A DNA stretch of 32,171 bases from Chara braunii. Its lineage: Eukaryota; Streptophyta; Charophyceae; Charales; Characeae. Shown piece after piece: positions 1 through 9,523 of the stretch. A program made the position numbers and the translations under genes. How positions within the stretch are numbered: the stretch's first letter is position 1; every line of letters starts with the position of its first letter. The stretch lies in the NCBI GenBank assembly GCA_003427395.1, contig BFEA01000338.1, positions 1,043,993-1,076,163 on the forward strand. Direction: 5' to 3'. The notes beneath the pieces are model-generated. The model saw only the letters and a program-made list of their open reading frames with translations, was not told the origin of the DNA and ran no database searches.

Positions 1-36
1 CTCTCTCTCTCTCTCTCTCTCACGCGCGCGCGCGCG
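1..36. repeat. (CT)n/(CG)n compound microsatellite
   Basis: Ten CT units run directly into an alternating CG stretch. It is simple sequence at the window edge; its true length cannot be judged because the window cuts it. Confidence 0.95.
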
Positions 37-930
37 ACCACCCTTCCGCTGACCTTTTTCCTCCCTCCTTACTCCACCCAACCTCCGCCCTCCGTCCTCC
101 CTCCCTTCGCCCTCCCCTCCGCCCGACTTGTTTTTTCTCTGTAAAAAAAAAAGAAGGGAGACCGCCTTGAGATATCATCATAAAACTGACCGGCCCTTAG
201 GTAATTCAGGAAATTTCGTTTATCCTTCCATCTGGATTCCAACTCCCGTCTTCATTTCAAAAGTTTACGTGTGTACCAGCTGATGAGCTAAGCCCATTGG
301 TTGCCGCAGGACTTCTCTCTGACGCCTTGGATCCCCTCCATCCCAGCCTCCTCCCGACATCCTCCTGTTCTTCAACCTTAGCGTGTCCGACCACCTCCCT
401 CCCCCTTCTTTCCCCCAATCTCCGCCTGACTCCTTTCTCCTCCGATCTCCTCCCTCCCTTTCCCCCGATCTCCGCCTCCGCCTGAACTCCTCCCTCCCGG
501 AACCTTCTCCCTCCCCTTGTTTCCTCCGCAATCTCCACCTCATCTATTCCCCCCATTCGTCCCTCCACCCCAACTCCGACCGGTCTCCCCTTTTCTGCAG
601 GTTCAACCCCGGGCTACGACCGGTCTCCCTTCTTTCGCAACGCCCGACAGAGGGAAGTCCATCTCGTTTTTTTCCTTTTCCCGGTAGACGTAGACGCTGC
701 ATGTGTTTTCAAGATCTCAATGAAGGGGCACGCGCGCAAGAAAGAGAAGAAGAGGGAGAGGGGGAGAGCGGGGGAAAGAGAGACAGACAGACACACATTT
801 CACCTCATACTCCCCCACATGCTCCTGAAGCTCTTCCCTCCCCTTCACGCTCTTCTTTCCTCGCACCTTGTCCTTTGTCCGTCTCCTCCACCACCCAAGG
901 TTCGTCTCCCGCCCGCCACACCGCGTCAGT
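37..930. other. pyrimidine-rich region without a supported gene
   Basis: The plus strand is strongly C+T rich, especially about 340-600, where degenerate blocks built on CTCCGCC, GATCTCC and CTCCCTCC recur. The open frames here, including a long plus frame from 383, translate to Ser/Pro/Leu/Arg low-complexity sequence, run through the adapter at 951-988 and end in microsatellite, so I do not call a gene. Such tracts are often promoter or 5'-leader sequence in plants, but no start or splice structure supports that here. Confidence 0.6.
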
Positions 931-950
931 CCTCTCTCTCTCTCTCTCTC
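931..950. repeat. (TC)n microsatellite left of the adapter
   Basis: A dinucleotide TC run directly abuts the Tn5 mosaic end at 951. A low-complexity run touching an adapter is typical of a place where reads were joined wrongly. Confidence 0.9.
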
Positions 951-988
951 CTGTCTCTTATACACATCTAGATGTGTATAAGAGACAG
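951..988. other. back-to-back Tn5 mosaic ends (sequencing junction adapter)
   Basis: Bases 951-969 read CTGTCTCTTATACACATCT, the 19-base Tn5 mosaic end used in transposase-based library kits, and 970-988 are its exact reverse complement. Two mosaic ends meeting with no spacer is the circularisation junction of a transposase mate-pair library. It is flanked by (TC)n on the left and (GT)n(GA)n on the right. I read it as a library artefact carried into the assembly, not a transposon. Sequence on its two sides may not be contiguous in the genome. Confidence 0.97.

Positions 989-1037
<49 letters not shown>
989..1037. repeat. (GT)n(GA)n compound microsatellite
   Basis: A GT run (989-1004) passes into a GA run (1007-1037) immediately right of the adapter junction. 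Confidence 0.92.
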
Positions 1038-1039
<2 letters not shown>

Positions 1040-1219
1040 GACATTGAGACTTGGTGACTTTCGGGCATCACCCAGTTCAGTGACATTGCGACTTGACATT
1101 GTATGACCAGCGACATTGGGGATACACTGGAGACTGGGTTCATTGGGCTATGGTGGCTGATCCTCCAAATCTCCCTCTTCCCCCTTCATCTCTTCTCCCT
1201 CTTTCGACAGTGTATGACC

Positions 1220-1257
1220 GGACTCAGCGCATCCTTCAATGATTGCGTGCTGAGTCC
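1220..1257. repeat. inverted repeat (9 bp arms)
   Basis: GGACTCAGC (1220-1228) pairs with GCTGAGTCC (1249-1257). A G-U and a C-G pair extend the stem inward. The loop is about 16 bases. Function unknown. Confidence 0.7.
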
Positions 1258-1561
1258 CCCGCACTCTGAGCGATGATGTGTGCTTTCAGGTCCTGTCATT
1301 GTCCATGCTGAGTCAGATCTTGGTATTACAGCCTTCCGCTGTGCTATATTTGTATTGCCTCTGAGAGGTCGGTTCTCGGTCCTGATCGATGCCGCCAGAA
1401 CTCGTCATCATGTTGATTCCTCAAATGTCGAAAACTCCAATGCCCGCATACTGTTGAAGAGACGTTAGACGTAACGTGCGCCTCAAAAAGCAAGGCTCCA
1501 GTTCAGGAGGTTCCCTGAATCACCAATGGATAGCAACCTTGCATGCAAAAGCTTAAAAACC

Positions 1562-1586
1562 AAGAAGAAGAAGAAGAAGAAGAAGG
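1562..1586. repeat. (AAG)n microsatellite
   Basis: About eight AAG units follow a GCTTAAAAACC stretch. It could be the simple tail of an old retroposed element, but no element body was recognised upstream. Confidence 0.85.
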
Positions 1587-1820
1587 GAGGAATAGACAAC
1601 AGACCCTTAGGTGGCGGAACCTGCAGCGACAAGTATTTGGGCGGATCATAATGGACCAGGCAATTAAGGGTAAGCAACTTGAATGGGCATGAAGAACATT
1701 CAGACGAGCACCTTGGCGGCATAAGATCGGGGTATGAAGAAAAACAAAAACACAATGACATAAGTATGTCGTCTTCTAGACGAAGGAGGAGGCTGTTACA
1801 AAAGAAAGACAAAGAGAAAA

Positions 1821-1916
1821 AGACTCCCTTTAGCTTCATCTTCCCTAAAGAGATATAGACTCCCTCAGCTTCATCTTCCCTAAAGAGAAAAAGACTCCCC
1901 TAGCTTCATCTTCCCT
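1821..1916. repeat. three-copy ~36 bp tandem repeat
   Basis: Units begin at 1821, 1857 and 1892, each with AGACTCCC followed by AGCTTCATCTTCCCT. The first two continue into TAAAGAG. The spacing of 36 and 35 bp shows a small recent tandem expansion. Confidence 0.85.
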
Positions 1917-1969
1917 CTCATACAGTATCGCAAAGATTTGTGAAACTCTGATGCTAGACAACACAAATG

Positions 1970-2001
1970 CACACACATACACGCACGCACGCACGCACGC
2001 C
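1970..2001. repeat. (CA)n(CGCA)n microsatellite
   Basis: A CA run passes into five ACGC-type tetranucleotide units. Confidence 0.9.
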
Positions 2002-2401
2002 TGTACTGAGTATGTCCTCGCAAAAACGACAAACAAGATTATGGGGCTCCAATGTGAGATGATTAGGATAGGTGAAGAGAACTACAATATCACTACCACC
2101 ACGTGATGTTGGACCCAAAAAAAAGGGAAATGTAGAAGATGCAGGGAAAAGAAAAAAGGAAACCCTAAGAGAGGTTCACACTCAGCTGCATGTCCAACTC
2201 AAATGGCATATTACTCCTCCGCCTTTCATAAACAAATAAGGTGGGACGTCAACACTGAGAAGCTTACAAGTTACCACATTTTTTAGAGGATCCTTCGGTC
2301 AAGAAAAAAAGGAGAAGTTTCACTAAAAACGGAATGCAGCTAACATGCCTAGCCTAGTCAGTACACCCATAAGCTGTAGAAATACAGATCTAAGCAAGGA
2401 G
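2002..2401. other. intergenic, no supported gene
   Basis: A-rich sequence with no convincing open frame, RNA gene or long repeat. It ends at an A21 run, so it could be the decayed body of a retroposed element, but nothing recognisable remains. Confidence 0.5.
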
Positions 2402-2422
2402 AAAAAAAAAAAAAAAAAAAAA
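2402..2422. repeat. poly(A) run (A21)
   Basis: Twenty-one consecutive A. It could be the tail of an unrecognised retroposon to its left, or a simple homopolymer. Confidence 0.85.
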
Positions 2423-2522
2423 GTTTGAATCTCTATGGCAGTAGACATGCAGAAGAAAATCATTGTGAGTTACCTGGGGCCAGTCAGTGCAATGACGACA
2501 TCTCAAGGTGGTCACCCTCTGA

Positions 2523-2544
2523 GGGCGGGGGCGGGGGGGGGGGN

Positions 2545-2621
<77 letters not shown>

Positions 2622-2629
2622 GGGGGGGG
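2523..2629. repeat. poly(G), ambiguous base and long (GA)n tract
   Basis: A G-rich run leads to a single N at 2544, then (GA)n from 2545 to 2618, then another poly(G) run. The N shows the assembler could not resolve the run, so its length is unreliable. The Arg-Glu and Leu-Ser frames across it are artefacts of the repeat. Confidence 0.95.
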
Positions 2630-2639
2630 GAGGGAAAGA

Positions 2640-2715
2640 GAGCACCAATGCACGAAGCTTGCACCACGTCGCACGTTGCACGGTAGGTCGCCTAGGCAAA
2701 GCAGCATGGTAGGTC

Positions 2716-2755
<40 letters not shown>

Positions 2756-2920
2756 AGACAGCACGTATCACGCAGCTTCCAGCACGTTGCATCTATTCGT
2801 GGCGCCAATTCATGTGGCACATAGCGCGTAGCACCAATTCACGCTGCGCCAATTCCTGTTGGACCAAGTTCACGAAGCACGTAACTCGGAGCACCAAGTT
2901 CACGTAGGACGTAGCGCGCA
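2640..2920. repeat. degenerate short repeats (GCACCAATTCACG / GTAGGTCGC families)
   Basis: Phrases such as GCACCAATTCACG, GCACCAAGTTCACG, GTAGCGCG and GTAGGTCGC recur imperfectly many times. A similar phrase, GTAGGTCGCGTAG, recurs on the far side of the LINE (11340-11440), so the LINE sits inside a locus rich in this family. A (GA)n run at 2722-2751 interrupts it. Confidence 0.65.
2722..2751. repeat. (GA)n microsatellite
   Basis: A clean dinucleotide run within the degenerate repeat region. Confidence 0.93.
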
Positions 2921-2928
2921 CACACACA

Positions 2929-2967
2929 CCGATGAGTCGGTGAAAGTCTGACGAAACAGTCTGGTAC
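2929..2967 (+). ncRNA. hammerhead-ribozyme-like core (possible, probably decayed)
   Basis: The string CGATGAGTC is followed at the right distance by GACGAAAC, which is the arrangement of the hammerhead core (CUGAUGAGUC ... GACGAAAC in many natural examples). Between them GTCGG and CTGAC can form a five-pair stem II (one G-U) around a seven-base loop. After GAAAC, two pairs (AC/GT) can close a six-base loop before GTA, as in type I forms with a minimal stem III. Against it: the conserved U4 is C, stem I does not pair with the upstream CA repeat, and no good type III partner strand exists upstream. I cannot tell a dead ribozyme from a coincidence. Confidence 0.25.
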
Positions 2968-3025
2968 AGTCATGCTTTTTTTGAGTGTATGGCGATAATG
3001 ACAACACACACACACACCTGGGTAA
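2943..3025 (+). repeat. left copy of the LINE-flanking repeat
   Basis: This stretch, from AAAGTCTGACGAAACAGTCT to CACACCTGGGTAA, recurs at 11241-11316 immediately after the LINE poly(A), with a few substitutions and a shorter CA run. A diverged partial copy starts again at 3021 (AAAGTCCGACGAAAGGAC), 81 bases downstream of the matching point, so the left side holds a tandem pair. Confidence 0.9.
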
Positions 3026-3048
3026 AGTCCGACGAAAGGACACTGGAC

Positions 3049-3464
3049 ACTGGCCGCCCCTTGGAATTAAAAAAAAAAGGGGGCGCCGCGGCTGGACCGT
3101 AGCGCACGGCTGCGCCGTTCCGAACCGGTGCTTGGCCGGACCCCGAGTTAGGGTCGCCGTGCCACTGCTTCGTCGCTCACTCCGCCATCGCCGACGGAGA
3201 GCGAAGACCCAGGTAGACACGTCGTACACGTGTACCGAGCAATCGGACAGGGTCTTGTCGAAGTAGCCATTGGTCCTAGACCCACCAGGAAGAGGAGAAC
3301 TATCGTGGGAGCAAATAGAACCTTGAAGCATTCTCATGGCAGCGCGTCCAGGACCGGTGAGTCAACGGTAGGTAGGGTCACGTGTTGAGTAAGTACCAGG
3401 GGGTTATATCCGGGTCAAACTAGGAAGCCCCACGCATATAAGAGCAAAGAGGGGTAGAGTAAGG
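3049..3464 (+). other. probable 5'UTR of LINE-A
   Basis: GC-rich sequence between the flanking repeat and the first ORF1 ATG, with no coding signal. It holds a ten-base A run at 3069-3078 and a 12 bp palindrome GTACACGTGTAC at 3224-3235. LINE 5'UTRs usually carry the internal promoter; I see no specific element that proves this. Confidence 0.5.
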
Positions 3465-6058
3465 ATGGCGGAGATGGAGGCGGAGGAACCAGAGGGACTA
3501 CACCGGGCATAGCCACCGACAGACTCCTGGGCGTTGGAAGACCAAGCCAGACAATCGATAGGTCCAAGTTATGATGATGGAGTTATGCAGATCAGTGCGA
3601 ACTTTGGGGAGGTGGTCATAGATGAGAGGGGAAAACGTTTCAGGGTGAATGAATCGCTAGATGCAATCAAGGAGAAGTGGTTGAAAGAGCGGACGGTGAT
3701 TATTATTTTCCAAGCTGAAGCCAGGATTCTGACGAGAGGAGTCAAAGAGGACCTAATTAGGGCATATGAGGATGGTTGGTTTGCCAGGCGACTCTTCAAC
3801 CCAGAGGTGAGGAGGGGAAGGATCAAGTTCGAGGGCCCGAACGTAGTCTCCTACGTGGCCAAGGCAACAGAAGTATCGGAGTGGTTGGTGCAAAAGGCTT
3901 CGACGAAGCTGAACCTGAAATGAGTTGAGTATCCGGTGTTGTTCAAAGCATGGATGACTAAATTGGAATTGAAAGAACTTAAACTGAAGGACGCGGAGAC
4001 AAATTTCTGGATTGTGGCGCTCAGAGTGCCCCTGGATGCGTTCTACTATCTACCGTCGGCAGTGGAGGGGTTGATCGGAGGGGTTGATCGGAGGGGTGAA
4101 GAACATGCACCCGCCGGAAGCAGATCGAACACGTCCGAAGTTAATTAATATTAAGTTTGACATGGACCCTACGGCGCGGTATCGAGTGGAAGACACAATT
4201 GAACTTGAGTCATCGAAAGGAGACATCTGGAAAGTGCAGATTGCCACGCCGTATATTGACTGGTGCAGGAGGTGTCGACGGTACTTTCATAAGGAAGAAA
4301 ACTGCCCCAGGCAGAGTCAAGAAGACCAACCAAGGAGGTCGTGGGTCAACTCGCGATTGCCACAACAGAATGTGTCGCCACCGAATCCAGAGGTACAAGC
4401 AGCGGCCCCGATCATCCTCATCCAAGGACAGGCAGCAGGACAAGCAACGGTACAAGTGGATCATCCGGTGGCAGAGAGGGCGCAACAGGGGGGCGGCCCG
4501 GCCCAATCAGCAGCACAGGGTCATCATGAACTTCAGAGAATACAAGGAAGTGGCCGACAACAGATATATACGGGTGACCCAGGCTGCTACCAAAATGGAG
4601 GAGAGTACCAGACAGGAGGAGGAGCGTGGCAGGGCCCCTCTCCACACCAGTTACAAGTCCCACCTCAGTTTCAGGGGCCGGTACAGCACTGCCAACCCGG
4701 ATCCCAACCGATCTGCCCACAGCCCCACTACCCCAATCCGCATCACCCCCCCCCCCTTTTTGCCGCCGTGGTCCCACCACTCCTATTGGCCAGCGCCTGG
4801 GCTCGACCTCTCCCCGTTCCATGTACGTCCCAGCGCCCAACACCCACCCTCTCCACTATGCACCCCACTCACCCGCGCAAACACTCCCCCCAGGAGTGCC
4901 GGACGCTAGTGGGAGAGCGCATGCTAACAGCGTTAGAGGCGGCCACGTAGCCCGCCCAAAGTGGCACAGACAACCGGAGGGAGCAAATTCATATTGGAAA
5001 GAAAATTGGGGAAGTGGTGCTCACAGTCAGAGAGGGAACGGAGTAGAGCAGCGGAAAGAGGAGCTCAGATATCAAGGCGCTAGGGGAGATACACAAGGAG
5101 AGACTCACAGGAGAAGCAGGAGGGAGGAGATCGAGGGTGGAAGAGGGATTATGAACTCTCCCGAAAGGGAGCAGGGGGGAGGGGTTGTGGCACTCTCTCT
5201 GTCGTCGAATTCGAGGGTAATTTTGGGAAGCGACCTTGTGGGGGATGAGTATTCAGGGACAAGGGGGGGAGACTTCGGCCTGGAGAGGTCGGAATCCTCC
5301 ACAGGTAGCTCAAGGCCGGCTCAGAGAAGACAGGCACCGCTATCGGACACCCAAAGCAAACGGGAATACCGAGGCAACGAAGCAGGAGGAGCAACAGCAA
5401 TCGGGCACCAGGATAGAGAGAGAGTGGAGAGACGAATGGTTCCAATAGTGTGCTCTGTCACGAACTTAGGGGTCTTTTTTACCCGGGAGGAGAATTTAGA
5501 AGGTAATGCATATCTGCCATCGGAGGAAACAGGTAGAACCCCACTCCATCAAAGATCATCACAAGAACCAAGAGTATGTATGGTGAGGTCTTTCCAATTA
5601 GGCTAATTCCGAGGTCAACTATGACGAGTGTGGTAGTCCCATTGCGAAGGATGATCTATAAGTTCTATTTCCCGCTGATTGATGCACGGATTGATGCGGT
5701 CACAGCAGATACTCTCTCGTTAACAGGAGTGCGCTGGTTCCAATTAGATGCAGTCAGGGAACGAAACGCCCAGGAGTTAGAAACAATCGCCCTCACACCC
5801 GAAATTTCAGCTCTGGTCCTGCTGCGAGCAAATGAAAAGTTGTCAGATGCAGAAAACTTACATTCGCCATTGATACGGGATGCCTTGACAGCACCGTGGA
5901 GAGGGCCCGTGAGATCACTAGCTTTGGGTAACTCCTCGAGAGAGAGTCCAATGCTCCGAATTCCTCTAGAAGACAGACGTTGGGGAGATATGCCATCTGC
6001 AGATCAATACCGCATCCCAGATCAAGCGGACGTCAACAAGCTCCATGGTCAGAGTTAA
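3465..6058 (+). pseudogene. LINE-A ORF1: nucleic-acid-binding protein, CCHC knuckle (broken)
   Basis: ORF1 proteins of plant LINEs bind the element RNA and form the retrotransposition particle. The likely start is the ATG at 3465 (MAEMEAEEPEG); an in-frame TAG at 3510 follows. The N-terminal part (WLKERTVIIIFQ, FEGPNVVSYVAKA, FWIVALRVPLDAFYYLPSA) fits the DUF4283-like fold of plant ORF1 by layout. A TGA at 3921 stays in the same frame. The 13 bp unit TTGATCGGAGGGG is duplicated at 4071-4096, moving the frame by one. Just downstream lies the knuckle CRRCRRYFHKEENC (C-x2-C-x4-H-x4-C, 4264-4305). A Gln/Pro-rich, then charged, C-terminal region continues in other frames to about 6058, where the ORF2 start overlaps. 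Assignment is strong for the knuckle region, weaker at the C-terminus. Confidence 0.85.
4071..4096 (+). repeat. 13 bp tandem duplication causing a frameshift in ORF1
   Basis: TTGATCGGAGGGG occurs twice in a row (4071-4083 and 4084-4096). Thirteen is not a multiple of three. The ORF1 reading frame moves from that of 3465/3936 to that of 4084 exactly here, so replication slippage explains the break. Confidence 0.9.
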
Positions 6059-6830
6059 AGCGGCCTCATGAAATGTCAGAGGGATAGGAGATGCGACAGA
6101 TAAAGGAAAGAGGAAGAGGATTAAATCGTGGTTATTACGGAGAAATTGGATGGACTGTGTATTCAGGAATAGAAACTGGATGAGGCAAAGCTTCAGTCCC
6201 TGGCAGGTTGGTGGAAAGGACCACAAGTGTGGTCTCCGGCACAGGGTACACGAGGTGGGGTGCGGATTATCTTGAAGAAAGAGTTGGAACCACAGGTGAT
6301 TGACGCGGAAGCGGACCTGTGGAGCACGTGGGCGTGGTTCAGACTGCAGGTAGGTCAGGAGGATTGGCTCTTAATGACAGTATACGTGTCAGCAGAACTT
6401 TAACAGAGAATAGCCTTCCTGCAGAACCTTGTTGTGAAGATACCGCAAGCGAACCAAGTAATCCTTACCGGGGATTGGAACGTTTCCTTGGACGAGGCGA
6501 TGGTGAGAGGTTCGAGAACGGCAGGCAGGAAAGATGCACAGATCCTGCAGGACTTGATGCAAGTGCGGGAGTTGGGGGACGCGTTTCGGTCCTTGAATCC
6601 GGACTTGCAGGGCTACACCTGGGCCTGGTACGCAAATGCCGGGAGGGACAAAGCGGAGGTGACCAGACGGCGGCTAAGACTATTTTCTAGTTTCGAGTTC
6701 GATGCTGCAGCGGGTGACAATAGTCAAACACCAGACTCAACCGTGCTCAGATCACAAAGCGGTGATCGCAGACGTAGTGGTGAACACTTAAGGGGAGAGG
6801 GGAAAGGGTTTCTTTAAACTAAACTCACTG
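6045..6830 (+). pseudogene. LINE-A ORF2 N-terminus: AP-like endonuclease domain (broken)
   Basis: The endonuclease nicks target DNA to prime reverse transcription. The ATG at 6045 opens a frame whose ninth codon is TGA (6069), at the place where the family has the Trp of the WNVRG motif; NVRGIG follows. After frame changes come GGVRIILKK (~6255), then W-W-FRLQVGQEDWLLMTVYV (~6320-6390), then ILTGDWNVSLDE (~6460-6495), which holds the Asp and Asn of the catalytic GDxN block, then GYTWAW (~6610) and RRRLRLF (~6670). The order and spacing match APE-type LINE endonucleases. Stops and shifts mean no functional enzyme. The same blocks are found in reverse order and opposite strand in LINE-B. Confidence 0.85.
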
Positions 6831-7297
6831 AACTTGGAGGAACCAGGAGTCAAATAATGGGTGATGGAACACATGCAAGCATCGAAATTGACAAAAAATC
6901 AATTCGCAACCGTTGCTGAGTGGCTAGATGGTGGACTGGCAACGATCTCCAGTATGATGAGTGTGGCATCGCGGATCCTTGCCAAGGATAGGAACAGGAA
7001 AGAGGAACAATGTCGGTGGTTAGTAGAAGAGGCGGAGTGGAGAATGGAGCAACACCCGATATCTGAACTTACCTGGGCAGCAGAGAGAGCGCACAGATTA
7101 CTCGAGCGGGAGAAGCTGTAGGCCGACAAACAGGCACATTAGGAAGAGACACTGAAGGTTAAAGGAGTCATGGTGCATGACAGATTGACGAAGAAAACGT
7201 TTTGGAAGTTGTTGCCTAGTGCCAATCATCAACAGGTGGTGGAACTCAATCACCATTTGACGTAGGAGCATCGATCGCCGCTAAGCTAGAGGAAATA
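6831..7297 (+). pseudogene. LINE-A ORF2 linker between endonuclease and RT
   Basis: A fragmentary coding stretch. It includes an acidic/basic helical segment (about 6861-7121, rich in Glu, Arg and Lys) and the block VKGVMVHDRLTKKTFWKLL (~7159-7215). This last block aligns well with a minus-strand block of LINE-B at about 17030-17090, which shows it is a conserved part of the ORF2 protein and not chance. Confidence 0.75.
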
Positions 7298-8790
7298 TTG
7301 GAATATGCGAGACTGTATTATTCTGATATCTTGACAGTCAGGAGACTGAATGACGCGTTGGACTCCGAGCTTGCGCAAGAAAAGGACATGTGGCAGCAAA
7401 CAGAGGTAGTGTTGTCACCACAAGAAAGACACAACTTGGACAGACCAGTAACATTGGAAGAGTTAGCGCAGACCCTCAAGGTAATGGCAGCCGGTAAATC
7501 GCCAGGGAGAAACGGACTGACAATGGAATTATTCCGCTGTTGCTGGGAGGGGTTAGGGTCGGTGTTGGTGGACGTTTATAACAGGGTTCTCATAGGAGAC
7601 AAGTTGGGGGAGGCTATGACACACGGAGTCATTTCGCTGATGTTCAAGAAAGGGAATGAGGCAAACGTCAGGAACTATCGCCCGATCTCCTTGCTAAATG
7701 TGGATTACAAGATTTTGGCAAAGACGATGATGCTGCGATTGGGCAAGATCCTGCTGAGGTAGTGGAACGAGATCAGGGGGCCTTTGTTCAAGGCCGCTCT
7801 ATCTTCCTCAATATTATAATAGCGATTGAATCAGTGGAAGTGATACGCCCAGAGAAAAGTGACATGGTTGTCCTTCTGCTGGACCTAGAAAAGGCTTACG
7901 ACCGGGTGAGCTGGTCATTCGTGTTGACGACGTTGCGGAAGATGAGGTTTGGGGACGAATTTTGCAGGTGCCAGTGGATTACAGCGATGTACACAGAAGC
8001 TACCTCCTCGGTGCAAGTCAACGACCACCTCTCTCAGCCATTCCAGCTCACCAGGTTCCTGCGGCAAGGGTGTCCACTGGCCCCGCTACTCTTTGTGTTG
8101 AAGTTGGAAGTCCCTCTGAACTGCATTCGGAAACATTTGGTGATAAGAGGGATATCGCTGGCAGGAATGAGGGAATGTAGGGCAAAGGCGCTTGTTGATG
8201 ACCTGTTTTTGGTATCAGAGAACACCCCAGCATCGCTGGGGGCAGTCAAGGAAGTGTTGGAGGACTATTCGCTGCTATCGGAGACGCAAGTAAATTGGAA
8301 CAAATCTTCGTACATACTCCCGGACGATCTCTCTCTTACGGTGGAATGGGGGATGCACTGGGTGGATTCGGCGGAAGGAGAACGGTTTTTGGGCGTGCTC
8401 ATCAGCTTGCAACTGATGAGTTCAGCACACGGGGGGGTGCTGCTGCAGAGGATCGCTACAAAGCTCAGGCTTTGGGGCTCCGCCTGACACCTATCACTCT
8501 TTGGACGGGCGTTGGCCATCAATATGGCCCTTTTCTCACTGATGTGGTTCGTGGGGCTGATAAGGGAGATTGCAAGTCCAGCGGTGCCAGAAATCAAAAG
8601 GTTAGCCACAAGGTTCCTCTGGAAGCCGCGAGCCAAGGAAAAAAAAAGGCTTCTTGGTCAAAGTGGCGTGGGACCTGGTGGCACAGGACAGGGAGCAAGG
8701 GGGGCTGCAACTAACCGACCCACACTGCGAGAACCAAGCACAATTAAGATTATGGCTAGCAAGAGTGGCAATGGTGGAACAGAGGGATAA
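7298..8790 (+). pseudogene. LINE-A ORF2 reverse transcriptase domain (broken)
   Basis: Reverse transcriptase of a non-LTR element. Blocks in order: GKSPGRNGLTMELF (~7495), NYRPISLLNVDYKILAK (~7674), then a frameshift near 7755 consistent with loss of one base, DQGAFVQGRSIF (~7774), LLDLEKAYDRVSW with its catalytic Asp (gac at 7882), RQGCPLAPLLF (~8062) and the catalytic pair ALVDDLF (Asp codons 8197-8202). The motif usually read as Y/F-A-D-D is L-V-D-D here; LINE-B has ADH at the same place, so the family form was probably LADD. A TGA at 8485 interrupts the thumb, which continues in frame as HLSLFGRALAIN to about 8790. No active enzyme can be made from this copy. Confidence 0.9.
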
Positions 8791-9132
8791 TTGGATAATG
8801 CTGGGGGAAAGATTGTTGATGAACGAATGACAGTTGAGTAGAGCAAGCAATGTATGGGTTTGTTTCTTCATCAGATCCTTTGTCAAGCGCAAACTGAAAT
8901 CAGAATTTTGGGAGGTTGTGCATAGTGCGTGGGTCGACCATCCCCCAAAAGGGAGAGCACCTCCAGAAATGAAGGAGGAGGTGTTGAGGCAGTGTCTGTT
9001 TGAAAACCCCTTGCTCCAGGATTCATAAGGGAATGAATTTTCGGCAGATTCAACGACAGGCGCATTCAGAATAATATGGATTCAACGAGGGGTATCTACA
9101 GTCGCAGATTTGTGGGATCCTCTCCTGGGGGC

Positions 9133-9523
9133 GTGGAGACCAAGGAGTGAAGTACATGCGAAGCTACGGGGATTACGGAATGTGGAAACTAATGTGATAA
9201 AACTGAAGCAGGTAGTCCCGAGAGCGTGGCTGGATCTGTTGGGCCCATAGGGCCTTGACCCGATGGGCACATGGTATGTCTCAACGGACCCATCAGTGCC
9301 GCCCACAGTTTGGAAGTTATAGGGTCTGACGGGAAGTGGGTTCAACGAAGTGCAGGAGTGGACGGTTTCTGTCACCAACGGGAGGCTGCGGGAGGGAACG
9401 GAGCGGGTAATTCAATCCTGGGATAACCCGGCTCAGATCCGGGTGGTGCAGAGGCGGGACAGACATGGAAGGGTGACAGAAACTGAGTGGGTAGGTCAGA
9501 CCTCTCTGAGCAACCTACCCATC
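9133..9523 (+). repeat. tandem duplication inside LINE-A, unit 1
   Basis: A 391 bp unit starting GTGGAGACCAAGGAGTGAAG and ending CAACCTACCCATC is followed directly by unit 2. The two are nearly identical, apart from a 5 bp indel and scattered substitutions. Confidence 0.93.

Larger units (their letters stand above)
1038..1820. other. intergenic, no supported gene
   Basis: There is a short internal echo of a GACATTG-GACTTG phrase at 1038-1120, a hairpin at 1220-1257 and an (AAG)n run at 1562-1586. The small open frames (for example 1280-1468 plus) show no recognisable domain. Confidence 0.55.

Noticed and set aside
383-1006. 207-codon plus-strand open frame
   Set aside because: It is Ser/Pro/Leu low-complexity from pyrimidine tracts and passes straight through the adapter palindrome at 951-988 into microsatellite, so it cannot be a real gene.
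2390-2831. Long Arg-Glu and Leu-Ser open frames on both strands
   Set aside because: They are translations of (GA)n/(CT)n runs, one of them across an N.
2855-2967. Type III hammerhead arrangement using CCTGTT near 2857 as the partner of ACAG
   Set aside because: Only four pairs form, the stem I region of ~65 bases does not fold and the residue before the core does not pair. The match is what chance would give.
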